From Hydrocarboniphaga effusa AP103 (lineage in GTDB: Bacteria; Pseudomonadota; Gammaproteobacteria; Nevskiales; Nevskiaceae): a stretch of 64,000 nucleotides of DNA. Below the pieces are notes generated by a model. That model saw only the letters and a program-made list of their open reading frames with translations, was not told where the DNA came from and made no database searches. The stretch covers positions 620,001 through 684,000 of the forward strand of contig NZ_AKGD01000001.1 in assembly GCF_000271305.1 (NCBI RefSeq), read 5' to 3'. Shown in pieces: positions 9,749 to 21,062 of the stretch. Position 1 is the stretch's first letter; every line of letters starts with the position of its first letter. The position numbers and the translations under genes are program-made.

Positions 9749-10666
9749 ATGAACAAAGACTTGGCGCTCATCCGGCTCGATGCGGACACGGTTCTGTTGC
9801 AGGCCCGCGGCCCCGATGTCGACACTTTCCTGCAAGGCCAGCTCAGCAACGACATCTCCAGGCTGTCGGGCAAGCAGGCTCAGCTGTCGAGCTACAACAG
9901 TCCCAAGGGACGCATGCTCGCGGTACTCACGCTGATGCGTCGCGACGGCAGCATCGATCTCGAACTGCCGCGCAGCATCGCCGAGCCCATCGCCAAACGC
10001 CTGCGCATGTTCGTGCTGCGCTCCAAGCTCACGCTGACGATCGCGACGGATGAGGCGAGCCTCGGCCTGGTCGGCGCGGAGGCGCCGGCCGCGCTCGCGG
10101 CGGCCGGCCTGCCCGCACCGGCCGAGGCGCTCGGATACGCCGTCGCCGGCGAGTTGCGCGTGTTGCGCCGTTTCGGCGATACCCCGCGCTACAGCGTCCA
10201 TGGCCCGGTCGCGGCGATCGAAGCTTTGGCTTCGCGCTTGAGCGACGCGCCGACCGCCGGCTTCGATGCCTGGATGCGGGCTCAAATCCTGGCCGGCGAA
10301 CCGGTGGTCGGCGCGCAGACGCAAGATCGCTTCGTCGCCCAGATGGCCAATCTCGACCGGCTCGGCGGCATCAGCTTCGACAAGGGCTGCTACACGGGCC
10401 AGGAGATCGTCGCGCGCCTGCACTATCTCGGCCAGCTCAAGCGGCGCCTGTTCCTGTGCAGCGGCACGGGTGCGGCACCCGAGGCCGGCGCTTCGATCCA
10501 CCTGGGCGGGCAGGATCAGTCGGTCGGCGAAGTGGTGCAGTCGGCTCCGGGGGCCGCGGGCGGTTTCGTCGCGAGCGTGGTGCTGCAATTGTCGCAAGCC
10601 GAGGCCGATGGCCTGCACGTCGGAGACACCGCGCTGAGCCGGCCGCAGCCCTATTTCATCGATTGA
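9749..10666 (+). CDS. ygfZ: Folate-binding protein YgfZ
   Basis: 305-residue folate-dependent protein of the GcvT/IBA57 family, needed for assembly or repair of some Fe-S enzymes and for tRNA modification by MiaB. The diagnostic motif KGCYTGQEIVARLHYLG lies near residue 212-228. N-terminal LQGQLSNDIS and YNSPKGRML are conserved folate-domain segments. ATG 9749 (MNKDLALIRL) is chosen because the in-frame upstream 31 codons lack homology. It is next to the sdh genes, whose products need Fe-S clusters, a common gammaproteobacterial neighbourhood. Confidence 0.93.
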   Translation: MNKDLALIRLDADTVLLQARGPDVDTFLQGQLSNDISRLSGKQAQLSSYNSPKGRMLAVLTLMRRDGSIDLELPRSIAEPIAKRLRMFVLRSKLTLTIATDEASLGLVGAEAPAALAAAGLPAPAEALGYAVAGELRVLRRFGDTPRYSVHGPVAAIEALASRLSDAPTAGFDAWMRAQILAGEPVVGAQTQDRFVAQMANLDRLGGISFDKGCYTGQEIVARLHYLGQLKRRLFLCSGTGAAPEAGASIHLGGQDQSVGEVVQSAPGAAGGFVASVVLQLSQAEADGLHVGDTALSRPQPYFID

Positions 10667-10757
10667 GCCGCGACTGAGCGCCGGACTGGTCGGACCTTTG
10701 CCGTCGCCGTGAGCGCCGGCTCTACACTGGCACATCCCGCTCGTTGCGAATCCGCCG

Positions 10758-11702
10758 TTGTCCATCCTCTCGATTCTCACGGTCGTTGCGCCGATCTTTG
10801 CGCTGATCCTCGCCGGCTGGCTCGCAAGCCGCCTCGGCGTGCTCGGCACCCAGGCCACCACCGAACTCAACCGCTTCGTCGTCTACCTGGCGCTGCCGGC
10901 CCTGCTGTTCGACATCGTCGCCCACGTGCGCTGGGCCGAAATCTGGCTGCCGGGCTTCATCGCCGTGTTCGGCATCAGCTGCCTGCTGATGTTCGCGCTC
11001 ACGCTGTGGCTGCGCTGGCGGCGCGGCCGGCCCCTGGCCGACGCGGCCATCGATGCGCTCAACGCGTCCTATTCGAACACCGGCTTCATGGGCTTTCCGC
11101 TCGTGCTCGTCTGCTTCGGCCGCGAGGGACTGGCACCGACGCTGATCGCCTCGATCATCGTCGTCTGCGGAGTGTTCGCGATCGCCATCGTGCTGATCGA
11201 GATCAGCCTGCAGACCCAGGCCAGCCGCGGCCGGCTCGCGCTCAAGGTCGGCGGCTCGCTGGCGCGCAATCCGCTGCTCGTCGCGCCGCTGCTCGCCGCG
11301 CTGTTCCCGATCAACGGATCGCAGCCGCCGGCCGGCGTCGACAGCTTCCTGAAGCTGCTCGGAGGCGCCGCCTCGCCGTGCGCGCTGATCGCGCTCGGGC
11401 TGTTCCTGGCCGGCGATCGCAAGCCTGCCGAGGCGCCGCGGCAGGACGGAGCGGCGTTGCTGGTGGGTTTCAAGCTGCTGCTGCAGCCGCTGGTGGCCTG
11501 GCTGCTCGCGAGCTACGTGTTCGGGCTGGATGCGACGCTCACCCACCTGGCCGTGCTGCTCGCCGCGCTGCCGACCGGCACCGGGCCGTTCATGCTCGCC
11601 GAGTTGTATCGGCGCGAGGCCGAGGTGACGTCACGCGTGATCCTGATCTCCACCGTGGTCTCGCTCGCCACGGTCTCGGCTTATCTGGCGCTGGCGACCT
11701 GA
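10758..11702 (+). CDS. AEC-family (auxin efflux carrier-type) transporter
   Basis: 314-residue inner-membrane protein with about ten hydrophobic helices in two five-helix halves. Conserved AEC features are VVYLALPALLF near residue 42, ALNASYSNTGFMGFPL near residue 97, and ALPTGTGPFMLAELYRREAE near the end. Family members export organic acids or amino acids; the substrate here is unknown. The start is TTG 10758; no closer ATG gives a full first helix. It is convergent with the FecR/SPOR gene. Confidence 0.87.
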   Translation: MSILSILTVVAPIFALILAGWLASRLGVLGTQATTELNRFVVYLALPALLFDIVAHVRWAEIWLPGFIAVFGISCLLMFALTLWLRWRRGRPLADAAIDALNASYSNTGFMGFPLVLVCFGREGLAPTLIASIIVVCGVFAIAIVLIEISLQTQASRGRLALKVGGSLARNPLLVAPLLAALFPINGSQPPAGVDSFLKLLGGAASPCALIALGLFLAGDRKPAEAPRQDGAALLVGFKLLLQPLVAWLLASYVFGLDATLTHLAVLLAALPTGTGPFMLAELYRREAEVTSRVILISTVVSLATVSAYLALAT

Positions 11703-11736
11703 GCGCTGGTGCGAATCGCCGTGGTGGCGCCGACCG

Positions 11737-13125
11737 TCAAGGCTTGATCACCCACGGCGCGGCATAGCCGGCCGACTTGAGCTGTTCGGCGATGTCGTGG
11801 GCCTCTTCGCGGCTCTGCAGGCCCTGGATCTGGATGCGATACCAGGTCTTGCCCTTGACTTCGGCCTCGGCGATCGCGCCGGCGAAACCGGATTTGCCGA
11901 GCCTGGCGAGCTCCTTCTGCGCGCTCGGGCGATCGGGCACCGACGCGATATTCACCGCCCAGCGACCGCTGCTCGCCGCGGCCGGCTTGGGCGTCGGCTT
12001 GGGCGCTTCGACCACGGCGGCCGGCGCGGGCGTCGCCGGCTTGTAGGCCGGCAGCGGGGCCGGAGCCGGATTCGTCGCCGGGGCGCCGCCCGGCGTCGCG
12101 GCGACCGAAGAAGGCTGATACGCCGGTCGCGACGGCGGAGTCGGGGTCACCGTTTGAGCGCTTGGAGTCGGGGCCGATGAAGGCACGTATGCCGGAACGG
12201 ATGTCGGCGCGAGCGCGCTGGTCGCCGGCGTCGGCCGTTCGGTGGCGGGCTTGGGCTTGGGCACATACGCTGGCAGCGTCGGCTGCGCGGCTGCGAGCGT
12301 GTCGGCACCTGGACCCAGGCCCGGAACGGCCGTCGGAGTCTGAGTAACCTGTGGCTTTTCGACAGGCCTTTCGGCCGGCTTCGCGGGCTGCGGAGTCGCC
12401 GCTGCCACCGCTGGAGGCGCGCTTGCGGTCGCCGGCGCAGGCGCCGATGCGGCGGCCACGGCCGTCCTCGGCGCTTGGGCCATTCGCCCGAGCGTCCGAT
12501 CCTGGCGAACCGCGATCCAGTCGTCCATGTCGACCGCCTTGCGCAATCCGGCCACGCCCGGAGCGACGATCCAGCAGCTGTCGGCCTCGACTTTGGTGCT
12601 GTCGGCATGCCCGGCCCCGGTCAGCGTCAGATCGCCTTCGGCCGAGCACAGGGCCCGGCCCTCGCCGGCTTTCCCGAGGCTGGTTTTCTCGAAGAAGTAC
12701 TCGCCGGTGATCAGGTTCGCGCTGTCGGTGTCCACGTAGACGAACAGCGGCCAGTGGATGTCGAGCGGCGGCTGCTTCCAGATCACGCGCAGGTAGCCTT
12801 TCTGCAAACGCAGCACGGTGCGCAGGTCGGTCGCGTAGGTGGCGAACGGCAGGCGCTCGATCTGCACGGAGCTGCCCGGCCCGAGTTCGAGCAGGCCGTG
12901 GCGGCCCAGCTTGAGCGCTGCGCGCGCACCGGAGCCCAGTACGAGAACGTCGTCGGCCTGCAGAACTCCGCCTTCGGCAGCGGCCTGCGAACGTCCGCCG
13001 CGCTGCAACTCGGCTTTGCCCTGCAGCTCCTGGATGCGCAGCAGCTGGCCCTGGGCGTAGGCGGCGACCGGCATGAGCGCGAAGGCGGTGACGGCGGCGA
13101 GGCAGAAGGCAACGGCTGATTTCAT
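11737..13125 (-). CDS. Envelope protein with FecR-like domain and C-terminal SPOR domain
   Basis: 462-residue exported protein. Signal peptide MKSAVAFCLAAVTAFAL to AYAQG (start ATG 13125, cleavage near residue 25). A FecR-like beta domain follows (about 30-190: QELQGKAELQRGG, DDVLVLGSGARAALKLG, ATYATDLRTVLRLQKGYLRV). A long Pro/Ala/Thr-rich linker (about 215-385) contains repeated PAYVPSS/PAYQPSS/PAYKP units, and a SPOR peptidoglycan-binding domain closes the protein (about 387-460, RWAVNIASVP then WYRIQIQGL). SPOR domains bind glycan strands stripped of stem peptides at division sites. The function of this pairing is unknown to me. It is likely periplasmic. Confidence 0.75.
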   Translation of the reverse strand: MKSAVAFCLAAVTAFALMPVAAYAQGQLLRIQELQGKAELQRGGRSQAAAEGGVLQADDVLVLGSGARAALKLGRHGLLELGPGSSVQIERLPFATYATDLRTVLRLQKGYLRVIWKQPPLDIHWPLFVYVDTDSANLITGEYFFEKTSLGKAGEGRALCSAEGDLTLTGAGHADSTKVEADSCWIVAPGVAGLRKAVDMDDWIAVRQDRTLGRMAQAPRTAVAAASAPAPATASAPPAVAAATPQPAKPAERPVEKPQVTQTPTAVPGLGPGADTLAAAQPTLPAYVPKPKPATERPTPATSALAPTSVPAYVPSSAPTPSAQTVTPTPPSRPAYQPSSVAATPGGAPATNPAPAPLPAYKPATPAPAAVVEAPKPTPKPAAASSGRWAVNIASVPDRPSAQKELARLGKSGFAGAIAEAEVKGKTWYRIQIQGLQSREEAHDIAEQLKSAGYAAPWVIKP

Positions 13126-13182
13126 GCGCAGGCGGCGGGCGGTGGTCAGGCGACAGTGTAGAGAGTTCACCAAACGCGCTGC

Positions 13183-16017
13183 TCAGCCGAGCAGTTCGTT
13201 GAACGGCCGGCCCGGCGCGATCGCCTTGCCCTGCACCCAGTCGACGCCGAGCGCGCCGAGCGCGCACAAGGTCTGCGCGTCCTCGACATGCTCGGCGATC
13301 GTGCGCAGGCCCATGTCGTGGCCGAGCCGGTTGATCGCCTCGACCATGCTGCGATCGACCGCGCTGCTGTGCATGGTGCGCACGAAGCTGCCGTCGATCT
13401 TCACGAAGTGCACGGGCAGCGTTTTCAGGTACGAGAACGAGGCCATGCCGACGCCGAAATCGTCGAGCGCGAAGCGGCAGCCCAGGTCGGCGAGCCGGTT
13501 GATGAAGCTCATCGCCTCGGACAAGTGCGAGATCGCGGCCGTCTCGGTGATCTCGAAGCAGATGCGCTCGGGCGCCACGCCATAGCGCTCGATGCAGCCG
13601 ATCACGAAGGCCAGGAACTGGTCGTCCGACAGCGACATGCCCGAGACATTGATCGCGTAGATCACGCCGTCGGCCGGCAGCCTCGCAATGCCCGCGCAAG
13701 CGTGGTCGACCACCCAGCGATCGAGCGCGGTCATCAGGTAATAGCGCTCGGCCGCAGCGATGAAGGCGGCCGGCTGTACCAGCGTGCCGTCGTCGTCGAG
13801 CATGCGCACGAGCAGCTCGCGGTAATGCACCTGGGTGGAGCCGCTCGCCGGAATCACGTCTTCGTAAAAGAGCAGGAACTGCTGCTCGTCGAGCGCCTTG
13901 CCGATGCGCCCGACCATGCTCATTTCGGCGTGCCGCTGGCGAATATCGGCGTCGCCGTGCAGCACCCAGCGAGAACGATCGCGCCCGGCGTCCTTGGCCG
14001 CGAAGCAGGCCGCATCCGCATTGGCGAACACGCGCGCCATGTCCTCGCTCTGGGCACTGACTTCGGCCACGCCGACGCTCACCGTCACGCTGTAGCTGCG
14101 CTCGTCCCAGGCGAAGCGATAGCCGCGCACCGCGTCGAGCAGCAGATCGATGATCCGCCTCGCCTCGGTCGCGTCGCCAGCGCGGATCAGCACGCCGAAC
14201 TCGTCGCCGCCGAGCCGGGCGACCGCATCGTCCGAACGCAGCTGCGAACGCAGCACCGGCGCGAGCCGTCGCAGCAGCTCGTCGCCCGCATAGTGACCGA
14301 GCGTGTCGTTGATGACCTTGAACTGGTCGATGTCGATCAGCGCGAGCCAGTGCGTGGCCTCGCCGCTCTTGGCCAGGGCCAGCGCGGCCGACAGCCGGCG
14401 CTCGAACTCGCCGCGGTTGTACAGTCCGGTGAGGCTATCGTGCGCGCTGCGGTAGGCGAGCTCGGCGACCAGCAGGCTTTGCTCGGTGATGTCCTGCAGC
14501 AGCAGCAGAGCCCCGAGCACGACGCCGTCCTCGACCAGCCGTGCGCAGGTCAGCCGCACGCGCAGCCGACGGCCATCGCGGCCGAGCAACTGGCGCTCCT
14601 CGCGGATCAGCGTCTCGCCTTCCCGGCGCAGGCAACGCCAGACCGGGCTCGCCGCGACCGCCTGCCCCTGGCTTACGAACTTGAGCACGCTGTCGTGGCC
14701 GAGACCGAGTGCCTCGGCCTGCGACCAGCCGGTCAGGCGCTCGGCTGCGGGATTGATCAGATCGATGCTGCCGAGCGCATCGGTGGCGATCACGCCTTCG
14801 CCCATGATGCGCAGCCCGGTGCGCACCAGATGCAGGAAATCGCCCGGCGGACGCGGGTCTCCGGGCTCCGGTTCCAGCCTCCATTCGACGATCAGCCGCG
14901 GGCCCTGAGCAGTCTGCCAGCGGCTCAGCGAGACGCGCGCCGGCGCGGCGTGGTCGCCGATGAGCAGATGCAGGTCCATCTCGGCGCGTGCCGACTGACC
15001 GAGCGCGCGCAGCAGCCGCGTCCATTCGCCGGCCGCGAGCAGCGCTTCGGCGTTGCGGCCGCTCCAGTCGAGCTGGCTGCCGAGGAAGGTCAGCAGGGTC
15101 GGGTTCACTTCGAGCAGGTGGCCGTGCTCGTCGAGCACCGCGCCGAGCGTGGCCGACACCTCGAGCGCCTCGCGATAGCTCGTGTACGGCAGCGTATCGG
15201 CCTGCGACATCGACGGCAGCAGCTCGCGGCGCACGAACAGGCCATTGGCGAGCGCGCTGCGTTCGAACAGATCGTGGTGCGCGTTCATGACGTCGTTGCG
15301 CCCGACCAGCAGCAGTCCGCCCGGACGCAGTGCGGCCGCGAACTGCTCGACCGCCCGGCGCTGCGCATGCAGCTGCAGCGAGCCGAGCAGGTTGCGGCAA
15401 TCGACGAGGTCGAAAGCCTGGATCGCCGGCGAGGTCAGCACGTCGTGCAGCGCGAACGAGCAGAACGACATTAGCGAGCGCGAGACGCGGCATTCGCCGT
15501 CGTCGAACTCCAGGTAGGCCTCGCGCAGATGCGCCGGCACCAGCGCCGCCGAGATCGAACCGAAGCCGCCGCGCTGGGCTTCGAGCAGCAGATCGAGATC
15601 GATGTCGGTGCCGAGCACGAAGAAATCGGCCGGAATCTCGCTGCCGAGCTGGGCTTCGGCCACCAGCATCGCGATCGAGTAGACATCCTCGCCGGCCGCG
15701 CAGGCCGGCACCCAGATGTGCGGCACCGGCGCGGCGAGCAGCAGGTGCGGCAGGGTGCGCGCGAGGCCCGCGTAGGCTTCCGGGTCACGGAAGAACACCG
15801 TGGTCGACTCGAGCAGGTCGTGCACGAGGGCGACGCATTCCTCGCGATCGGCGACGAGGCGCTCGACGTAGTCTTCGGGCGAGGCCAGTTCGAGCCGACG
15901 CATGCGGGCCTTCAGATGGCGCAGCAAGGTCGACGTCCGGTACTCCGAAAGGCGCAGCGACGAGACGCCGCGCAAGGCCTCGGCGAGCCGCCGGGAAAGT
16001 TCGGCTGAAACCGGCAT
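13183..16017 (-). CDS. CheR-like / PAS / GGDEF / EAL multidomain signalling protein
   Basis: 944 residues in one frame. Order: CheR N-terminal helical domain (about 10-75), CheR-type methyltransferase fold (about 85-265; WVPACAAGEDVYSIAML, LGTDIDLDLLLEA, FDLVDCRNLL), two PAS-like segments (about 290-400 and 415-530), GGDEF (about 535-690, RLGGDEFGVLI), EAL (about 700-944; RELLVRM in place of EALLR, INVSGMSLSD, FEITETAAI, DDFGVGMASF, KIDGSFV). It should turn over cyclic di-GMP; the GGDEF site looks intact, and the EAL signature reads ELL but metal-binding residues are otherwise present. The start 16017 avoids a long upstream shadow over argD. Confidence 0.88.
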   Translation of the reverse strand: MPVSAELSRRLAEALRGVSSLRLSEYRTSTLLRHLKARMRRLELASPEDYVERLVADREECVALVHDLLESTTVFFRDPEAYAGLARTLPHLLLAAPVPHIWVPACAAGEDVYSIAMLVAEAQLGSEIPADFFVLGTDIDLDLLLEAQRGGFGSISAALVPAHLREAYLEFDDGECRVSRSLMSFCSFALHDVLTSPAIQAFDLVDCRNLLGSLQLHAQRRAVEQFAAALRPGGLLLVGRNDVMNAHHDLFERSALANGLFVRRELLPSMSQADTLPYTSYREALEVSATLGAVLDEHGHLLEVNPTLLTFLGSQLDWSGRNAEALLAAGEWTRLLRALGQSARAEMDLHLLIGDHAAPARVSLSRWQTAQGPRLIVEWRLEPEPGDPRPPGDFLHLVRTGLRIMGEGVIATDALGSIDLINPAAERLTGWSQAEALGLGHDSVLKFVSQGQAVAASPVWRCLRREGETLIREERQLLGRDGRRLRVRLTCARLVEDGVVLGALLLLQDITEQSLLVAELAYRSAHDSLTGLYNRGEFERRLSAALALAKSGEATHWLALIDIDQFKVINDTLGHYAGDELLRRLAPVLRSQLRSDDAVARLGGDEFGVLIRAGDATEARRIIDLLLDAVRGYRFAWDERSYSVTVSVGVAEVSAQSEDMARVFANADAACFAAKDAGRDRSRWVLHGDADIRQRHAEMSMVGRIGKALDEQQFLLFYEDVIPASGSTQVHYRELLVRMLDDDGTLVQPAAFIAAAERYYLMTALDRWVVDHACAGIARLPADGVIYAINVSGMSLSDDQFLAFVIGCIERYGVAPERICFEITETAAISHLSEAMSFINRLADLGCRFALDDFGVGMASFSYLKTLPVHFVKIDGSFVRTMHSSAVDRSMVEAINRLGHDMGLRTIAEHVEDAQTLCALGALGVDWVQGKAIAPGRPFNELLG

Positions 16018-16135
16018 CACATCGTCGGTGACGCCGGAGCTCACGCGGCCTCGCGACGAGCCAGGCCGCAAAACGGTAACGGCCCGGACGCGCCGGGGCG
16101 TCCGGGTTCGATCGCGATGGGCGTGGCCGGCCGCA

Positions 16136-17356
16136 TCAGCCTCCGCCGGGGCCGGCCGCCGCGAGTTCGGCCACCGCCAGATCGAGACGACGCAGGCCTT
16201 CGGCCAGATCGGCCTCGGTGATGTTGAGCGGCGGCGCCAGGCGCAGCACATCCGGACCGGCGACCAGCGTCCATACGCCGTGGCGCATGCCGGCGTTGAC
16301 GATGTCCTTGGCGCGGCCTTTCCAGGCGTCGACCAGTGGAGCGCCGAGCAGCAGACCCATGCCGCGCACACCGCTGAACAGGCCGTGCCGGCGAGCGCTC
16401 GCCAGAATGCCTTCGCGCAGCTGCTCGCTGCGCGCGTTGACGTTGGCGAGCAGGGACGGCGAGGCGATTTCTTCGATCGAGGCGAGCCCGACCGCGCAGG
16501 CCAGCGCGTTGCCGCCGTAAGTGGAGCCGTGGGTTCCGAACGCGAGGCTCGCCGCAGCATCGGCCTTGGCCAGCATCGCACCGAGCGGAAAGCCGCCGCC
16601 GATGCCCTTGGCCGTGGTCAGCACGTCCGGCACCACCCCGAACTGCTCGTAGGCGTAGAGCGTGCCGCTGCGTCCGTTGCCGGTCTGCACTTCGTCGAAG
16701 ATCAACAGCGCGTTGAAGCGGTCGCAGAGTTCGCGAGCGGCCCTGATGAATTCCGGCGTCGCCGGCGTCAGGCCCCCCTCGCCCTGCATCGGCTCGAGCA
16801 CGATCGCGCAGGTCTGCTCGCCGACCGCGGCGCGCAGCGCCTCGACGTCGTTGTACGGCAGATGCGTGATGCCGCCCGGCAGCGGCTCGAAGCCCTGCGT
16901 GTACTTGGCCTGCCCGCCGACGCTCACGGTGAACAGCGTGCGGCCGTGGAAGGCATTGAAGAAGCTGATGATCTGGTTCTTGTGCGCGCCGTACTTGGAC
17001 GAAGCATGCTTGCGCGCGAGCTTGAACGCGGCCTCGTTGGCCTCGGCTCCCGAATTGCAGAAGAACACGCGGTCCGCGAAGGTCAGCTCGACGAGCCGTC
17101 TCGCGAGCTTGAGCGCGGGCTCGTTGGTCATCACGTTGGACAGATGCCAGAGCTTGTTGGCCTGCTCGGTCAGCGCATCGACGAGCTTGGGATGGCAATG
17201 GCCCAACCCGGTCACCGCGATGCCACAGGCCAGATCGAGGAACTCGCGTCCCTGCTGATCCCACAAGCGGGAGCCCTGGCCGCGGACCGGAATGATGTCC
17301 GAAGGCGCGTAGTTGGGAACCATGACCTCATCGAAGGTCTTGCGAGTTACCTGCAT
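16136..17356 (-). CDS. argD: Acetylornithine aminotransferase
   Basis: 406-residue class III PLP aminotransferase, arginine biosynthesis (N-acetylglutamate semialdehyde to N-acetylornithine); enzymes of this group often also serve as succinyldiaminopimelate aminotransferase. N-terminal GQGSRLWDQQGREFLDLACG, phosphate-binding FFCNSGAEANEAAFKLAR, FDEVQTGNGRSG, and the PLP lysine in TTAKGIGGGFPLGAM are seen. The start MQVTRKTFDEVMVPNY at 17356 fits the family. No other arg genes are adjacent. AstC (arginine catabolism) is the main alternative. Confidence 0.93.
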   Translation of the reverse strand: MQVTRKTFDEVMVPNYAPSDIIPVRGQGSRLWDQQGREFLDLACGIAVTGLGHCHPKLVDALTEQANKLWHLSNVMTNEPALKLARRLVELTFADRVFFCNSGAEANEAAFKLARKHASSKYGAHKNQIISFFNAFHGRTLFTVSVGGQAKYTQGFEPLPGGITHLPYNDVEALRAAVGEQTCAIVLEPMQGEGGLTPATPEFIRAARELCDRFNALLIFDEVQTGNGRSGTLYAYEQFGVVPDVLTTAKGIGGGFPLGAMLAKADAAASLAFGTHGSTYGGNALACAVGLASIEEIASPSLLANVNARSEQLREGILASARRHGLFSGVRGMGLLLGAPLVDAWKGRAKDIVNAGMRHGVWTLVAGPDVLRLAPPLNITEADLAEGLRRLDLAVAELAAAGPGGG

Positions 17357-17591
17357 GACAACCTCTTGATCTCGTCTGACACTTTAGGCGCACGTCAGCG
17401 CCCGGAAACAAGCCAATAGAACGTACTACCCGGCGGCGGCGGCCACAAACGACAATGGCCCGCGTCGGCGGGCCATCCGTGCACGGGCTGGAGTGCGGTG
17501 GCGATCATAGCAACCGCTGTCCGAGGGGCCAATCCACCGCGTCGACCGCTGCACTAGCTTGCTGCTCATCCCACTGAACCGGAATTTCCAA

Positions 17592-18380
17592 ATGGACTTC
17601 GAAAGCCTGATGCAGAGCATTCAACCCGTGGACGGCGGCTGGGGTCTGCGCCTCACCGAAGACTGGTTGCAGGGCCGCAGCGCCTATGGCGGCCTGCAGG
17701 TGGCGATCGTGCTCAAGGCGATGCGCGCGCTGATTCCGGACGGCGCCCCGCTGCGCACCGTGCAGGTGACCTTCCTGGCCCCGGTGCCGGCCAGCGAAGA
17801 CCTGCGCGCCCACGCAACTATCCTGCGCGCCGGCAAGAACGCGACGCACATCGAAGGCCGGCTCCAGCTCGGCGGGCAGCTGCTGTGCCTGGTCATCGGC
17901 GTGTTCGGCGCCACCCGCCAATCGGCCGTCCGCATTCGCCCGGCGCAGCCCGAAGTGCCGGCCGGCAAGATCATCACGCTGCCGCAGATCAAGGGCGTGA
18001 CGCCGGACTTTCTGCAGCATTTCGACGTGCGCTGGCTGCACGGGGGCCTGCCGTATTCGGGTGCGAGCGAGGCCAAGGCCGTCATCGAAGTGGGCTTCAA
18101 GCACAGCGGCACGGTCACCGAGCTGCACCTGCCGGCGATCGCCGACGTGATCCCGCCGCTGGCGATCACCCTGCTCAGGAAACCCGCGCCGGGCAGCTCG
18201 ATGACCTGGATGCTCGAACTGCTCGCCGATCGCTACGACCATTTGCCGCTGCAGGGCTGGCGCTTCGACGCCGAAGTGCTCTCGGCCGCCGACGGCTACA
18301 CCAGCCAGACCGCGATGATCTGGGCGCCCGACGGCAGCCCGGCGATGCTGAGCCGGCAGAGCATGGTGGTCTTCGGCTAG
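17592..18380 (+). CDS. Acyl-CoA thioesterase (TesB-like, double hotdog)
   Basis: 262-residue thioesterase-like protein. The N-terminal hotdog starts with GRSAYGGLQVAIVLKAMR (residues about 29-46), followed by RTVQVTFLAPVP; the second half has DVRWLHGGLPYSG and ends ADGYTSQTAMIWAPDG and SRQSMVVFG, as in TesB/4HBT_3 proteins that hydrolyse medium to long acyl-CoA. The start ATG 17592 (MDFESLMQ) is preferred over 17559. It stands alone upstream of acs in the same direction. Confidence 0.83.
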   Translation: MDFESLMQSIQPVDGGWGLRLTEDWLQGRSAYGGLQVAIVLKAMRALIPDGAPLRTVQVTFLAPVPASEDLRAHATILRAGKNATHIEGRLQLGGQLLCLVIGVFGATRQSAVRIRPAQPEVPAGKIITLPQIKGVTPDFLQHFDVRWLHGGLPYSGASEAKAVIEVGFKHSGTVTELHLPAIADVIPPLAITLLRKPAPGSSMTWMLELLADRYDHLPLQGWRFDAEVLSAADGYTSQTAMIWAPDGSPAMLSRQSMVVFG

Positions 18381-18719
18381 TGGCCCGCAATGCTCCGACA
18401 GCATCCGGAGGAGTGACGGCGGGTGAGTCGGGACAAAGCCACCAGGAGGAGACGTGGCCGTCGCTAGGGCGGGCAACGCAGGCTCGGCTAGCCCGACGCG
18501 CGCAGACGGATGCGATAGGCCGCTACAGGTCACCAATCCGTAAACTTCCTTAGTCGTTAGTCGTATTCAGCCGATATGTCCGCCATCGGGTAGTAAGCTT
18601 TTCCCCTCGTGGCGCGCCGAATTCGGTTCGGGCGCCGATAGTGCCGCCAGAGAACCTCGCGACCAGCGACTCCGGATAGAGAGTTCGCGCCGCGCCCGCC
18701 AGCCCTGTGGAGAAGCTGC
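18381..18719. other. Intergenic region upstream of acs
   Basis: 339 bp without a convincing gene. The part nearest acs presumably holds its promoter and leader. The only clear local pattern is the direct repeat at 18550-18563; GGAG-containing ribosome site sequence lies just before the acs ATG (GTGGAGAAGCTGC). Confidence 0.6.
18550..18563 (+). promoter_or_regulatory. Tandem 7-base repeat upstream of acs
   Basis: Two head-to-tail copies of TTAGTCG, about 160 bp before the acs start. Direct repeats like this often mark binding of a response regulator or activator; acetyl-CoA synthetase genes are commonly under such control. The regulator cannot be named from sequence. Confidence 0.35.
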
Positions 18720-20696
<1,977 letters not shown>

Positions 20697-20725
20697 GCTT
20701 CGGTTTTCGCTTTGCAGCCGTCACG

Positions 20726-20753
20726 AAAAAGCCTCGCGATCGCGAGGCTTTTT
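20726..20753. terminator. Bidirectional intrinsic terminator after acs
   Basis: Perfect palindrome GCCTCGCGATCGCGAGGC flanked by five A and five T residues, so it terminates on both strands. It lies between convergent acs and the EF-hand gene. Confidence 0.88.
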
Positions 20754-20777
20754 CCGTTGCGCGGCGCTCGACGCGAC

Positions 20778-21062
20778 TCAGTGCTGCAGGCCGCCCTGCG
20801 GCTGCGACGGCATGCCCTTGGCCGCGAATTCGACCGCATCGATCACGCCGTCCTTGTTCGCATCCCACTGGTCCCAGTTCTTCGCGAGCTTGGCGTCCGC
20901 TTCCTTTCTGCTGACGACGCCGTCGCCGTCCTTGTCGAGCTTGAGCATCTCGGGGCTCGGTGCGGTGGTCGGATCGTTCGGCATCTTCATCGGATCTTGT
21001 GAGCAGGCACCGAAACTGGCACCGGCAAGCCCGGCGGCAAGCAACGCGGCGGTGATTTTCAT
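20778..21062 (-). CDS. Small exported EF-hand protein
   Basis: 94-residue protein with an N-terminal signal sequence (MKITAALLAAGLAGASFGAC); the Cys context FGAC may be a weak lipobox. Two EF-hand calcium loops follow: DKDGDGVVSRKE (about residues 42-53) and DANKDGVIDAVE (about 67-78). It is probably a periplasmic or lipid-anchored calcium-binding protein of unknown role. The start ATG 21062 is chosen because it begins the signal peptide. It is convergent with acs. Confidence 0.8.
   Translation of the reverse strand: MKITAALLAAGLAGASFGACSQDPMKMPNDPTTAPSPEMLKLDKDGDGVVSRKEADAKLAKNWDQWDANKDGVIDAVEFAAKGMPSQPQGGLQH

Noticed and set aside
13288..15474. 728-codon plus-strand frame over the GGDEF/EAL gene
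   Set aside because: Antisense shadow; the minus frame has intact GGDEF and EAL domains.
17455..17476. Hairpin ATGGCCCGC/GCGGGCCAT as a terminator
   Set aside because: No T tract on either strand, and it lies upstream of argD and the thioesterase gene, where termination makes little sense.
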